Origin: DATAEY01 sp038199035
GTDB lineage: Bacteria > Actinomycetota > Thermoleophilia > Solirubrobacterales > Solirubrobacteraceae
Assembly: GCA_038199035.1 (NCBI GenBank)
Contig: JBBPZM010000063.1
Span: 1 to 30,221, forward strand
DNA length: 30,221 nucleotides
Direction: 5' to 3'
The notes beneath the pieces are model-generated. The model did not search any database. It was not told where the DNA came from and worked only from the letters and a program-made list of their open reading frames with translations. Position 1 is the first letter of the stretch; each line of letters begins with the position of its first letter. Positions 1 to 8,135 of this stretch are shown one piece after another. Position numbers and translations under genes: made by a program.

Positions 1-1231
1 AGCGCTGCGCCGCCGACCTCAGCGACGCGACCAGCCGCGCGCCGGTCCGCGAGGCCGGCTCGCCCATGCCGAAGACCGCCACCACCACATTGGTGGCGGC
101 CAGCTCGAGGCTCACGCCGTCGTGCTCGCGCATCAGCTCGGCGATTCGGTATCCCGTGGCCCCGGTGCCGCGCACGTCGACGGCCAGCCGCAGGGGGTCG
201 TAGTCGGCCACGCCCTCGCGCCGACCCAGGCGCTCGTCGAGCACGTCCAGGCCGTCGATCGCGTGCACGTCGGCCCGCAGACAAGCCATGGTTTCGACCG
301 TCTCCCCTAGGAGCTCGCGACCGTGGACGGCGGCGTGCCGCCGCGTGGCGTCGAGCGAGGCGGTCAGGAGCGCGCTCGGCGAGGTCGTCTCGACCAGCGT
401 CACCGCGCGGTCGACCACGTGCTCGTCGAGGCGTCTGGACGCCGACGCCCCCAGGTGCAGCATCGCCGACTGGGTGAGCGACCCCAGGATCTTGTGGGTG
501 CTGGAGATCACCAGGTCGGCGCCGGCGGCCAGGGCCGACTCCGGCAGCCGGGGATGGAAGGCGAAGTGCGAGCCCCACGCCTCGTCGACCACCAGCGCCG
601 CCCCGTGCCGGTGGGCCACCTCGGCCAGCGCGCGGACGTCGGCCACCGCGCCGAAGTAGGTGGGGGAGACCACCGTGGCGCCCACCGCCCCCGGCGTGAG
701 GGCAAACGCGCGCTCGAGCGCCTCGGGCGTGATGCCGTGGGCGATCTGCAGCTCGGGGTCGAGCTCGGGCGCGACGAACGTCGGGCGCACCCCGGAGAGG
801 ACGAGGCTGTCGATCGTGGACGAGTGCGCGTTGCGCTGCACGATCATCTCGTCCCCGTTGTGGGCCAGGGCGATCGAGGCGACCTGGTTGCCCTGCGAGG
901 CGCCGTTGACCAGGAACCACGTGCGCTGCGCGCCCCACGCCTGGGCGGCCAGCATCTGCGCCTGCTGGAACGGCGTGGGCAGCGGGCCGATGTCGATGCC
1001 GTGGGTCAGCGAGGCGACGTCGAGGGCCAGCGCCTGCTCGCCCAGGGCGGCGGCCAGCTCCGGGTCCGAGCCCAGTCCGCCCTTGTGGCCGGGCACGTTG
1101 AAGCGCCCGGGGACGGCGCCGGCGTAGGCGACGAGCGCCTCGAGGTAGGGCGCACGAGACTGGGGCGGTACGTCGTCGGGAGGCCGCTCCTGGCGCTGGC
1201 TCTCGGGCGCGATCGGCGTCGTGTCGGCCAC
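1..1231 (-). CDS. Orn/Lys/Arg decarboxylase family protein, C-terminus cut by window edge
   Basis: PLP-dependent fold-type-I amino-acid decarboxylase of the Orn/Lys/Arg class. It would convert lysine, ornithine or arginine to cadaverine, putrescine or agmatine in the cytoplasm. The GTG start at 1231 begins MADTTPIAPES, 11 bases after the aldehyde dehydrogenase stop; the frame stays open to base 1 (410 codons). The N-terminal part has RFNVPGHKGG near residues 43-52. The family signature STHKILGSLTQSA surrounds the PLP lysine K247, and VVDEAWGSH lies about 30 residues before it. Compact bacterial members are about 480-490 residues, so roughly 75 C-terminal residues lie outside the window. It is the last visible gene of an amine-catabolic operon. 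Family is secure; the substrate cannot be read from the sequence, and lysine is favoured only by the neighbouring lysine-dehydrogenase-like gene. Confidence 0.88.
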   Translation of the reverse strand, partial: MADTTPIAPESQRQERPPDDVPPQSRAPYLEALVAYAGAVPGRFNVPGHKGGLGSDPELAAALGEQALALDVASLTHGIDIGPLPTPFQQAQMLAAQAWGAQRTWFLVNGASQGNQVASIALAHNGDEMIVQRNAHSSTIDSLVLSGVRPTFVAPELDPELQIAHGITPEALERAFALTPGAVGATVVSPTYFGAVADVRALAEVAHRHGAALVVDEAWGSHFAFHPRLPESALAAGADLVISSTHKILGSLTQSAMLHLGASASRRLDEHVVDRAVTLVETTSPSALLTASLDATRRHAAVHGRELLGETVETMACLRADVHAIDGLDVLDERLGRREGVADYDPLRLAVDVRGTGATGYRIAELMREHDGVSLELAATNVVVAVFGMGEPASRTGARLVASLRSAAQR

Positions 1232-1242
1232 TGTGGGGCGGC

Positions 1243-2685
1243 TCAGGCCAGGCTGGCCATCACGTGCTTGACGTGGGTGTAGTCCTCCAGCGAGTACATC
1301 GAGAGGTCCTTGCCGTAGCCGGACTCCTTGTAACCGCCGTGGGGCATCTCGGAGGCCAGCGGGATGTGGTCGTTGATCCACACGCAGCCGAAGCGCAGGG
1401 CGTTGGAGACCCGCAGCGCCCGGCCGACGTCGCGCGTCCACACCGACGAGGCCAGGCCGTAGCGCGTCCCGTTGGCCCAGGCGATCGCCTGCTCCTCGTC
1501 GGAGAAGCGCTGGACGGTGATCACCGGGCCGAAGATCTCGTCCTGGACCATCTCGTCGGCCTGCTCGAGGTTGGCCACCACCGTGGGCTCGAGGTAGAAC
1601 CCGGGGAGCTCGGGCTCGGCGCCGCCGGTCACTGTCTCGGCATGCGCCGGACGGCGCTCGAGGAAGCCCTCGACCCGCTGCCGGTGGCGCTGCGAGCTCA
1701 GCGGCCCGAGCGTGGTATCGGGGGCCATCGTGTCGCCGACGATCAGCCCGTTGGCCTGCTCCACCAGCCCGGAGACGACGTCGTCGTAGACGCCGGCCTG
1801 GGCCAGCACGCGGGTGGCCGCGGTGCAGTCCTGACCGGCGTTGTAGTAGCCCGTCCCGGCGATCGTCTCCATCGCGGTCTCCATCTCCACGTCGTCGAAG
1901 ACGACCACCGGCGCCTTGCCGCCCAGCTCCAGATGAACACGCTTGAGCGTCTCGGCCGCCGCCTGGGCGATCCAGCGCCCGGTGGGGGGCGAGCCGGTCA
2001 ACGACACCATGTCCACGTCGGGGTGGGTGACCAGGGCGGCGCCGGTGGGCTCGCCGTGGCCCGTCACCACGTTGAGCACGCCCTTGGGGAGGAGCTCCGC
2101 GGCCAGCTCGGCCAGCTTCAGGGTGGAGGCCGGGGTCGTCTCGGCCGGCTTGAGGACGACCGTGTTCCCGGTCGCCAGCGCGGGGCCGATCTTCCATACC
2201 GCCATCATCAGCGGGTAGTTCCAGGGTGCGATCTGCCCGATGACCCCGATCGGCTCGCGGCGCACGATCGAGGTGTAGCCCTCGGTGTACTCGCCGGCCG
2301 CCCGGCCCTCCATGCAGCGCGCCGCGCCCGCGAAGAAGCGCAGGTTGTCGACCATGAACGGGACCTCGTCCTCCAGGAAGGCGTGGCGCGGCTTGCCGGC
2401 GTTGGCCGCCTCGAGGTCGGCGAGCTCGTCGGCGTGGGCCTCGACGGCGTCGGCCAGACGCAGCAACGCCACCGAGCGCACGCTCGGAGTGGCCTGCGAC
2501 CAGCCGGCGAACGCCTCGCGGGCGGCGGACACGGCCCGGTCCACGTCCTCGGCCGAGGACAGGGGGGCCTGCGCCATCGGTTGGGCGGTGGCCGGGTTGA
2601 GCACGGGCTCGGTGGCGCCGTCGACGGCGTCGACGAACTCGCCGGCGATGAAGTTCTGCAGCCTTGTCTTCTCAGCGGTGGCCAT
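1243..2685 (-). CDS. Gamma-aminobutyraldehyde-type aldehyde dehydrogenase
   Basis: NAD(P)+-dependent aldehyde dehydrogenase (480 aa) oxidising an aminoaldehyde, such as 4-aminobutanal or 5-aminopentanal, to the amino acid. Visible catalytic residues are N156 in APWNYP, E253 in HLELGGK and nucleophile C287 in NAGQDCTAA. The last motif closely resembles the E. coli PatD/YdcW type of 4-aminobutyraldehyde dehydrogenase, which also matches in length (about 474 aa). The ATG at 2685 has a good ribosome site (GAGGAGG) and overlaps the end of the alanine dehydrogenase gene by 14 bases. The class-III aminotransferase in the same operon would supply its aminoaldehyde substrate. An alternative is oxidation of allysine (2-aminoadipate semialdehyde) made by the lysine-dehydrogenase-like neighbour. 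Family certain; exact substrate inferred. Confidence 0.93.
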   Translation of the reverse strand: MATAEKTRLQNFIAGEFVDAVDGATEPVLNPATAQPMAQAPLSSAEDVDRAVSAAREAFAGWSQATPSVRSVALLRLADAVEAHADELADLEAANAGKPRHAFLEDEVPFMVDNLRFFAGAARCMEGRAAGEYTEGYTSIVRREPIGVIGQIAPWNYPLMMAVWKIGPALATGNTVVLKPAETTPASTLKLAELAAELLPKGVLNVVTGHGEPTGAALVTHPDVDMVSLTGSPPTGRWIAQAAAETLKRVHLELGGKAPVVVFDDVEMETAMETIAGTGYYNAGQDCTAATRVLAQAGVYDDVVSGLVEQANGLIVGDTMAPDTTLGPLSSQRHRQRVEGFLERRPAHAETVTGGAEPELPGFYLEPTVVANLEQADEMVQDEIFGPVITVQRFSDEEQAIAWANGTRYGLASSVWTRDVGRALRVSNALRFGCVWINDHIPLASEMPHGGYKESGYGKDLSMYSLEDYTHVKHVMASLA

Positions 2686-3853
2686 TTCCCTCCTCGGGAG
2701 CGGATCGGGTGGTGACGGTCAGAGGCTCGGCGACGGGCAGCCGCAGGACCTCGTCGAGCGGCTCCAGCGTCAGGCCGGTTGCCTGCGCGACGGCGGCATG
2801 GGTGACGTGGCCGCGCGCCACGTTGACCCCCGGCCGCAGCCCGGGGTCGCGGGCGATCGCGCCAGCCACCCCGTGGTCGGCCAGCGCGAGGACGTACGGG
2901 AGAGTGGCGTTGGTCAGCGCGTAGGTCGAGGTGATGGGCACGGCCCCGGGCATGTTGGTCACGCAGTAGTGCGTGATCCCGTCGACGTCGAAGGTCGGCT
3001 CGGAATGGGTGGTCGGCCGCGAGGTCTCGAAGCAGCCGCCTTGGTCGATGGACACGTCGACCAGCACGGTGCGCGGCTTCATGAGCGCGAGCTGCTGGCG
3101 CGAGATGACATAGGGCGCCCGCGCCCCGTGAACGAGCACGGCGCCGATGATGAGGTCGGCCCGCGCCAGCATCTCCTCGACGGCGAGGGTCGAGGAGTAG
3201 ACGGTCGAGGCGCGCCCCGCGAAGGCCACGTCGAGCTCGCGCAGGCGGTCGATGCTGCGGTCGAAGACGAACACGTCGGCCTCCATGCCGATGGCGATCG
3301 CCGCCGCGTTGAACCCCACGACGCCTCCTCCGATGATCATCACGTTGGCTGCCGCTACGCCCGGCACCCCGCCGAGCAGGACGCCGCGCCCGCCCAGGGG
3401 CTTCTCGAGCATGAACGCGCCGGCCTGGGTGGCGATCTTGCCGGCGACCTCGCTCATGGGGGCCAGCAGGGGCAGGCGCCCGCGCGCATCCTCGACCGTC
3501 TCGTAGGCGATGCACACCGCTCCGCTTCCCACCAGGCCGCGCGTCAGCTCGGGGGCGGGGGCGAGGTGCAGGTACGTGAATAGTGTGTGCTGGGGCTCGA
3601 GCAGCGCCACCTCGCCCGGCTGGGGCTCCTTGACACCCAAGACCATCTCCGCCTGGGCGAACACCGCCTCGGCGTCGGCCAGTATGCGCGCGCCCTGGGC
3701 GGCATAGTCCTCGTCGGCGATGGCCGAGCCCTCGCCCGCGCCGGCTTGGACCAGCACCTCGTGGCCGTGCTCGGCCAGCTCGCGGGCCCCGGCGGGGGTG
3801 AGCGCGACGCGGTACTCGTCGGCCTTGACCTCGGTCGGGACCCCGACCTTCAT
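2672..3853 (-). CDS. ald: Alanine dehydrogenase
   Basis: Catalyses NAD+-dependent reversible oxidative deamination of L-alanine to pyruvate and ammonium. Start ATG at 3853 (MKVGVPTEVKADEYRVALTP) overlaps the TGA of the upstream gene (ATGA). Conserved active-site residues sit at the family positions: R15, K75 in VKEPQ, H96 in YLHLAP and D270 in DVSIDQGG. The Rossmann loop GGGVVG (175-180) ends at D198, which favours NAD over NADP. At 393 aa it is about 20 residues longer than usual (about 371); the extra residues are at the C-terminus after GLTLEPLDEVL. In this operon it probably regenerates pyruvate, the likely amino acceptor of the aminotransferase, and releases nitrogen as ammonium. A longer upstream in-frame extension exists but lacks family similarity. 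Confidence 0.95.
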   Translation of the reverse strand: MKVGVPTEVKADEYRVALTPAGARELAEHGHEVLVQAGAGEGSAIADEDYAAQGARILADAEAVFAQAEMVLGVKEPQPGEVALLEPQHTLFTYLHLAPAPELTRGLVGSGAVCIAYETVEDARGRLPLLAPMSEVAGKIATQAGAFMLEKPLGGRGVLLGGVPGVAAANVMIIGGGVVGFNAAAIAIGMEADVFVFDRSIDRLRELDVAFAGRASTVYSSTLAVEEMLARADLIIGAVLVHGARAPYVISRQQLALMKPRTVLVDVSIDQGGCFETSRPTTHSEPTFDVDGITHYCVTNMPGAVPITSTYALTNATLPYVLALADHGVAGAIARDPGLRPGVNVARGHVTHAAVAQATGLTLEPLDEVLRLPVAEPLTVTTRSAPEEGNGHR

Positions 3854-4935
3854 CGGATCGCCGCGACCTCGACCTCGAAGCGGCAGTTGCGGCGCTCGAG
3901 CTCGGGGAAGAGCTCGTCGGGATCGACGCAGCGCTCGGGAGGCAGCGCCCCGCGCGCCCTCAGGGCGCCTCGGGCCAGCAGGCGCACTGCCGCGGCGGCG
4001 GGCGCCGCCGTCGAGACCACGCCGCCGCCGAGGCCCCACGCCTCCATCGGGCGGGTGACCGCGGTCACTCGCGCCGTCTCCCCGCCTGCCTCGGCCTCGA
4101 CGACGTGGGCGGAGACGGTCTCGGCCGACGAGGCCGCCGCCGTGGCGCCGGCCGCCTCGACCTCCTCGTCGGAGGCCTCGAGCAGCCCGCGCAGGCGCTC
4201 GAGCACCGGTGGCGCCAGCGAGAGGCGAAAAGAGCACTCGTCGCAGCCGAGGCTCTCGGGGAACGTGCGCACCTCCGAGTGCAGGGTGTAGATCGTCGGC
4301 CCGCGCCCGATCGGCTCGGGGAAGTCGAACTCGCCACCGTCCTGCAAGGGCGCGAGCTCCACGGGCTCGCCGGCGCGCATCGCCATCGGCTTCATCGTCA
4401 GCTCGTCGACCAGCGTGCGCGGCGAGTAGGGATAGCTGGCGCCGGCCGGCGGGTCGAGGTCTCGTCCGGCGGCGAGCACGTCGACGCGCTCGGGACCGCG
4501 CCCCAGTGCGCGCCGGGCGCGAACGGCCATCACGTTGGTCTTGCCGGGGCTTGAGCCCATCCCCAGCACGGCCAGCAGGCCGGCCGCCTCGAACTGTGGT
4601 GACAGCTCGAGCTGGCGGCCCGTCATCCAGTAGAGCCCGCCGAGGTCGACGTAGTGGCAGCCGGCCGAGAGGCACGCGCGCATGGCGTGGAGGTTGATCC
4701 GGTAGGACGCCGAGTTGACGAGCACGTCCACACCGTCCAGCGCGGCGGACAGCTCGGCGCGCGCGTCGACCGCGGCGGCGTGAGCCTTGCCCGCCCCGTG
4801 GGCCTCGGCGACGGCGGCGGCACGGCCGGCGTCGAGGTCGAGGGCCAGCAGCTCCTCGACCTCCTCGGACTCGCCGAGGTCGCGCACGATGGCCGGCGCG
4901 ATGGTCCCGGCCGCGCCCAGCACGGCGACCCTCAT
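3850..4935 (-). CDS. Saccharopine dehydrogenase / lysine 6-dehydrogenase-like oxidoreductase
   Basis: NAD(P)-binding oxidoreductase of the saccharopine dehydrogenase superfamily, 361 aa. The start chosen is ATG 4935 (MRVAVLGAAGTIAPAIVRDL), which forms an ATGA overlap with the pucR stop and places the Rossmann loop GAAGTIA at the very N-terminus; a 50-residue upstream extension is unlikely. Family motifs are HYVDLGGLYWMT and AVLGMGSSPGKTNVMA. The overall layout and the C-terminal RGALPPERCVDPDELFPEL region recall bacterial lysine 6-dehydrogenase, from memory rather than alignment. Candidate roles are oxidation of lysine to allysine, reduction of a cyclic imine from a diamine, or a carboxynorspermidine-dehydrogenase-like reaction; no CANSDC partner is visible for the last. 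Fold secure, reaction open. Confidence 0.8.
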   Translation of the reverse strand: MRVAVLGAAGTIAPAIVRDLGESEEVEELLALDLDAGRAAAVAEAHGAGKAHAAAVDARAELSAALDGVDVLVNSASYRINLHAMRACLSAGCHYVDLGGLYWMTGRQLELSPQFEAAGLLAVLGMGSSPGKTNVMAVRARRALGRGPERVDVLAAGRDLDPPAGASYPYSPRTLVDELTMKPMAMRAGEPVELAPLQDGGEFDFPEPIGRGPTIYTLHSEVRTFPESLGCDECSFRLSLAPPVLERLRGLLEASDEEVEAAGATAAASSAETVSAHVVEAEAGGETARVTAVTRPMEAWGLGGGVVSTAAPAAAAVRLLARGALRARGALPPERCVDPDELFPELERRNCRFEVEVAAIR

Positions 4936-6506
4936 GCCACCAGCTCCCGCGCGCGCAGGGCCAGCCAGAACTCGATCCGGTCGCGGGCGCTGCCCAGGTC
5001 GCGGCCGGTCAGCTCCTCCACTCGGCGGATGCGGTAGCGCAGCGTGTGGCGGTGGCAGTAGAGCTCGCGGGCAGCGCGTTCCCACTGTCCGTTGTGCTCG
5101 ATGAACGCCTCCAGCGAGCGCACCAGCTCGTCGCCGTACGCGCCGCCCCCGTCGGCCAGCGGGCCCAGGACGCTGTCGCAGTAGAGGCCGAGGGCCTCGT
5201 CGTCCTGCAGCGAGAGCAGCAGGCGGAAGGCGCCGAGGTCGCGGTGGGAGGCCACGGCGGGACCGTCGCCGTTGGCGATCGCGGCCGCCTCGAGCGCGCA
5301 GCGGGCTTCGTGGAAGGACCGTCTCAGCGCCCCCACCGGCGCCGCCCGGCTGACCGCCGCCCGCGGCTGGGGCACCTGCGAGGACGCCAGCGCCTCACGT
5401 GCCGCCGTCGCCAGCTCGATCGGGTCAAGCCCCTCGGGCGCGTCGACCACCGCGCACAGCAGGGCTCCCCGGACCGCCACCAGGGCCCCCACTGCCGACT
5501 CGCGCAGGCAGGCTTCGAGGTCGGCTGCGAGCGCCGCCGGGTCGGGCGGCGCGAAGGCGAGGACAGCGGCCGTGGCCCCGATGCCGAAGGGCCGCAGGCG
5601 CAGCGCGACGTCGCGCTCGGCCAGGCCGCCGGCAAGCGCCTCGGCCAGGACGTCGCCCGCCAGCCGGCGCTCGGTGTCGCGCATCGCGCGCTGACGCATG
5701 AGCTCGAGCGCCACCACGGTCACCGCCTGCTGGAGGATCAGCCGCTCGAAGTCTCCGAGCCCGCCGGCGTCGCGGGCAGCCAGCAGCCAGGCCTGCGGGG
5801 CGCCGTGTCCGCGCGTCGACACGGGGAGCACGAGCGAGCGTCCGGCGATCGAGGGATGGGCGGGCGCGACCTCGGCGCCGTGGCCGTTGCGGTCGATGGC
5901 CAGGCTGGTGGCGCGGGCCCGCACGTCCTCGCGCACCTCCCGCACCGCCTCTTTGTCCAGCGGCCGCCGGAACGAGCGCGCCGCCAGGGTCTCGCCGCGC
6001 GAGTCGAGCACGGTCACCGTTCCCCCGATGGTCGTCGAGAGCGCCCGTACGACCTCCTCGAGCCCGCGCTCCTCGAGCACCAGGCGCTCCAGGCGCTTGT
6101 GGATGGCGATGCCGCGCTGAAGGACCTCGTAGTGCTCGTTGACCAGGCGCGCGAACGCCTTCTCGGTGAGCGCGATGAACGGCATCTCGTAAGGAACCTC
6201 GAACACGGGAAGCCCGTCGGAGCGCGCCGACTCCAGCAGCGGCTCGGGCACAGCGTCGTGACCGAAGCCGGTGCCGAAGCCCAGCCCGGCCAGATGGTGC
6301 TCAGCCAGCAGGCGGGCGAAGTCGCGCTGGCGCCGGGCCGTCGAGAGCTGCAGGCCCGTGGTCAGGAGCAGCTCACCACCCGACAGCCACGGCGTAGGGT
6401 CGGTCAGCTCGGTGATGTGGACCCAGCGCACCGGGGCATGGGCGGCCTCCTCGCCGCTGGCCAGCGAGAGGCCCAGCTCGTCGACCAGCGCGCGGACGGT
6501 GAGCAT
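4932..6506 (-). CDS. PucR-family transcriptional regulator
   Basis: PucR/CdaR-type regulator of 524 aa. The N-terminal PucR sensing domain starts MLTVRALVDELGLSLASG and contains the ELTDPTPWLSGGELLLTTG segment. A degenerate GGDEF-like middle region follows, then a C-terminal helix-turn-helix (EAFIEHNGQWERAARELYCH followed by RHTLRYRIRRVEELTG). Members commonly activate purine, amine or amino-acid catabolic genes in response to a metabolite. Unusually, the gene sits inside the operon as the second cistron: 6 bases after the aminotransferase stop and overlapping the next gene by ATGA, so its level should rise with the enzymes. The effector is unknown; a polyamine, amino acid or aldehyde of this pathway is a reasonable guess. 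Confidence 0.92.
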   Translation of the reverse strand: MLTVRALVDELGLSLASGEEAAHAPVRWVHITELTDPTPWLSGGELLLTTGLQLSTARRQRDFARLLAEHHLAGLGFGTGFGHDAVPEPLLESARSDGLPVFEVPYEMPFIALTEKAFARLVNEHYEVLQRGIAIHKRLERLVLEERGLEEVVRALSTTIGGTVTVLDSRGETLAARSFRRPLDKEAVREVREDVRARATSLAIDRNGHGAEVAPAHPSIAGRSLVLPVSTRGHGAPQAWLLAARDAGGLGDFERLILQQAVTVVALELMRQRAMRDTERRLAGDVLAEALAGGLAERDVALRLRPFGIGATAAVLAFAPPDPAALAADLEACLRESAVGALVAVRGALLCAVVDAPEGLDPIELATAAREALASSQVPQPRAAVSRAAPVGALRRSFHEARCALEAAAIANGDGPAVASHRDLGAFRLLLSLQDDEALGLYCDSVLGPLADGGGAYGDELVRSLEAFIEHNGQWERAARELYCHRHTLRYRIRRVEELTGRDLGSARDRIEFWLALRARELVA

Positions 6507-6512
6507 CGAGCT

Positions 6513-7910
6513 CTAGGCTCCGACCACGCGCCGCGCGGCCTCGGTCAGCACCGTGCGCAGGACCCCCTCGATCTCCTCGAATTGCTCGCTATCGGCGATC
6601 AGTGGCGGCGAGAGCTGGATGACCGGATCGCCGCGGTCGTCGGCACGGCAGATCAGGCCGTTCTCGTAGAGAGCGCCCGAGAGGTAGCCGCGCAGCAGCA
6701 CCTCGGACTCCTCGTCGTCGAAGCTCTGGCGCGTGTCTTGGTCCTTGACCAGCTCGATGGCCTGGAAGTAGCCGGCCCCACGGACGTCGCCGACGATCGG
6801 GATGTCGCGCAGGCTCTCGAGCATCGCCCGGAACTCCGCCTCCTTGTCGCGCACGTGCCCGGGCAGGTCCTCGTCCTCGAAGATGTCGAGGTTGGCCATC
6901 GCCGCCGCCGCCGCAACGGGGTGGCCACCGAACGTCAACCCATGGCTGAAGATCTGCTTGTCGGCCATGAACGGCTCGGCGACCCTGTCGGACGCGATCA
7001 CCGCTCCCATCGGCGAATACGCCGAGGTCAACCCCTTGGCGGTGGTGATGATGTCGGGCAGGTAGCCGTAGCGCTCGGCGCCGAAGTAGTGGCCCAGCCG
7101 TCCCCACGAGCAGATCACCTCGTCGGAGATCAGCAGCACGCCGTAGCGGTCGCAGATCTCGCGGACCCGCGGCCAGTAGCCCTCCTGGGGGGTGAAGCAC
7201 CCGCCCGCGTTCTGCACCGGCTCGAGGATCACGGCCGACACCGTCTCGGGCCCCTCGAAGAGGATGCGCTCCTCGATCGCGTCGGCGGCCCACAGCGGGT
7301 CGCGGCCCTCGGGCCAGTGGTAGGAGTTCGTGTTGGGCACGTGGCAGCCGCCCGGGAGCATCGGCTCGAACGGCGCGCGCAGTGCGGAGATGCCGGTGGC
7401 CGACAGCGCCCCCATCGAAGTGCCGTGGTAGGCCACCTCGCGGGCGATGAGCTTGAAGCGCCCCGCCTCGCCGTTGAGCTTGTGCCACGCCCGGCACAGC
7501 TTGAGGGCGGACTCGACCGCCTCGCTGCCGCCGGAGGTGAAGAAGACCCGGTCGAGGTCGCCCGGGGCGAGGCTCGCCACGCGCGCGGCCAATTCGATCG
7601 CCCGGGGATGGGCGTAGCTCCAGTTCGTGAAGAAGGCGAGGTCTCGGGCCTGCTGCGCCATCGCGTTGGCGATCTCGGCCCGTCCGTGACCGGCGTTCAC
7701 GCAGAAGAGCGCGGAGAGGCCGTCGAGATAGCGCTTGCCGTGCTCGTCGTAGACATAGCAGCCCTCGCCGTGGACGAGGATCGGCACGTCGGCATGGGCG
7801 TAGGCGCTCATGCGCGTGAAGTGCATCCAGAGGTGGCGCTTGGCCAGATCCTGCAGCGAGCTGCGCGGCTCCTCGGGAACCTGCGTCACGTACTGCGGCG
7901 TAGTGGCCAT
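6513..7910 (-). CDS. Class-III aminotransferase, probable diamine (putrescine/cadaverine) : pyruvate aminotransferase
   Basis: PLP-dependent class-III aminotransferase, 465 aa. ATG at 7910 is preceded by GAGGAG at good spacing; a much longer open frame upstream has no family content. Visible motifs are FFTSGGSEAVESALK (cofactor phosphate loop), AYHGTSMGA, SDEVICSWGRLG with cofactor D263, and TTAKGLTSAYSPMGAVI with PLP lysine K292. The text is close to SpuC-type putrescine:pyruvate aminotransferases and related omega-transaminases. It is the first gene of the leftward operon and faces the polyamine importer. Expected reaction: diamine + pyruvate to aminoaldehyde + alanine, with the aldehyde going to the downstream dehydrogenase and alanine to Ald. 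Other omega-amino substrates such as beta-alanine remain possible. Confidence 0.92.
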   Translation of the reverse strand: MATTPQYVTQVPEEPRSSLQDLAKRHLWMHFTRMSAYAHADVPILVHGEGCYVYDEHGKRYLDGLSALFCVNAGHGRAEIANAMAQQARDLAFFTNWSYAHPRAIELAARVASLAPGDLDRVFFTSGGSEAVESALKLCRAWHKLNGEAGRFKLIAREVAYHGTSMGALSATGISALRAPFEPMLPGGCHVPNTNSYHWPEGRDPLWAADAIEERILFEGPETVSAVILEPVQNAGGCFTPQEGYWPRVREICDRYGVLLISDEVICSWGRLGHYFGAERYGYLPDIITTAKGLTSAYSPMGAVIASDRVAEPFMADKQIFSHGLTFGGHPVAAAAAMANLDIFEDEDLPGHVRDKEAEFRAMLESLRDIPIVGDVRGAGYFQAIELVKDQDTRQSFDDEESEVLLRGYLSGALYENGLICRADDRGDPVIQLSPPLIADSEQFEEIEGVLRTVLTEAARRVVGA

Positions 7911-8002
7911 CTGCTCTCCTCGGTCCGCCGGATAGACGCCTCGTACAACGGTATCCGTGCCCAGTCCCAGCCACAAGCGCGCACAAAGGTCAAATCCATC
8001 CC

Positions 8003-8034
8003 TCGACTTTGTCCATTTCGGATAACAGGGTCGA
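8003..8034. promoter_or_regulatory. Candidate operator in the amine-locus divergent intergenic region
   Basis: The region 7911-8135 between the two divergent operons must hold both promoters. Its most notable structure is an imperfect dyad, TTGTCC-ATTTC-GGATAA (8009-8025, 5 of 6 pairs), lying inside an outer TCGAC (8003-8007)/GTCGA (8030-8034) pair. This is a plausible site for the PucR protein of the operon. No convincing -35/-10 pair was found; TTGACC on the minus strand (7987-7992) is the best -35 match but lacks a matching -10. Confidence 0.3.
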
Positions 8035-8135
8035 CGGTTAGGCCTTCTGCCCCTTGCGGCCCCGCCGCTGCGGCCATAGGTTGCGTGCCTTGACGCCGCA
8101 CGAATTGGTTTGCGGTGAGGGGGAGAAGCGAAGTC

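Noticed and set aside
323..1282. Long plus-strand open frame (319 codons) opposite the decarboxylase
   Set aside because: Arg/Gly/Asp/His-rich mirror text of a well-conserved minus-strand enzyme; such frames are common shadows in GC-rich DNA.
5046..8093. 1015-codon plus-strand open frame
   Set aside because: Runs antiparallel across the pucR and aminotransferase genes and a promoter region, with low-complexity composition and no domain; a shadow despite its length.
7911..8135. Riboswitch or leader RNA in the divergent amine region
   Set aside because: No conserved aptamer pattern or terminator-antiterminator pair recognised; only a weak dyad.
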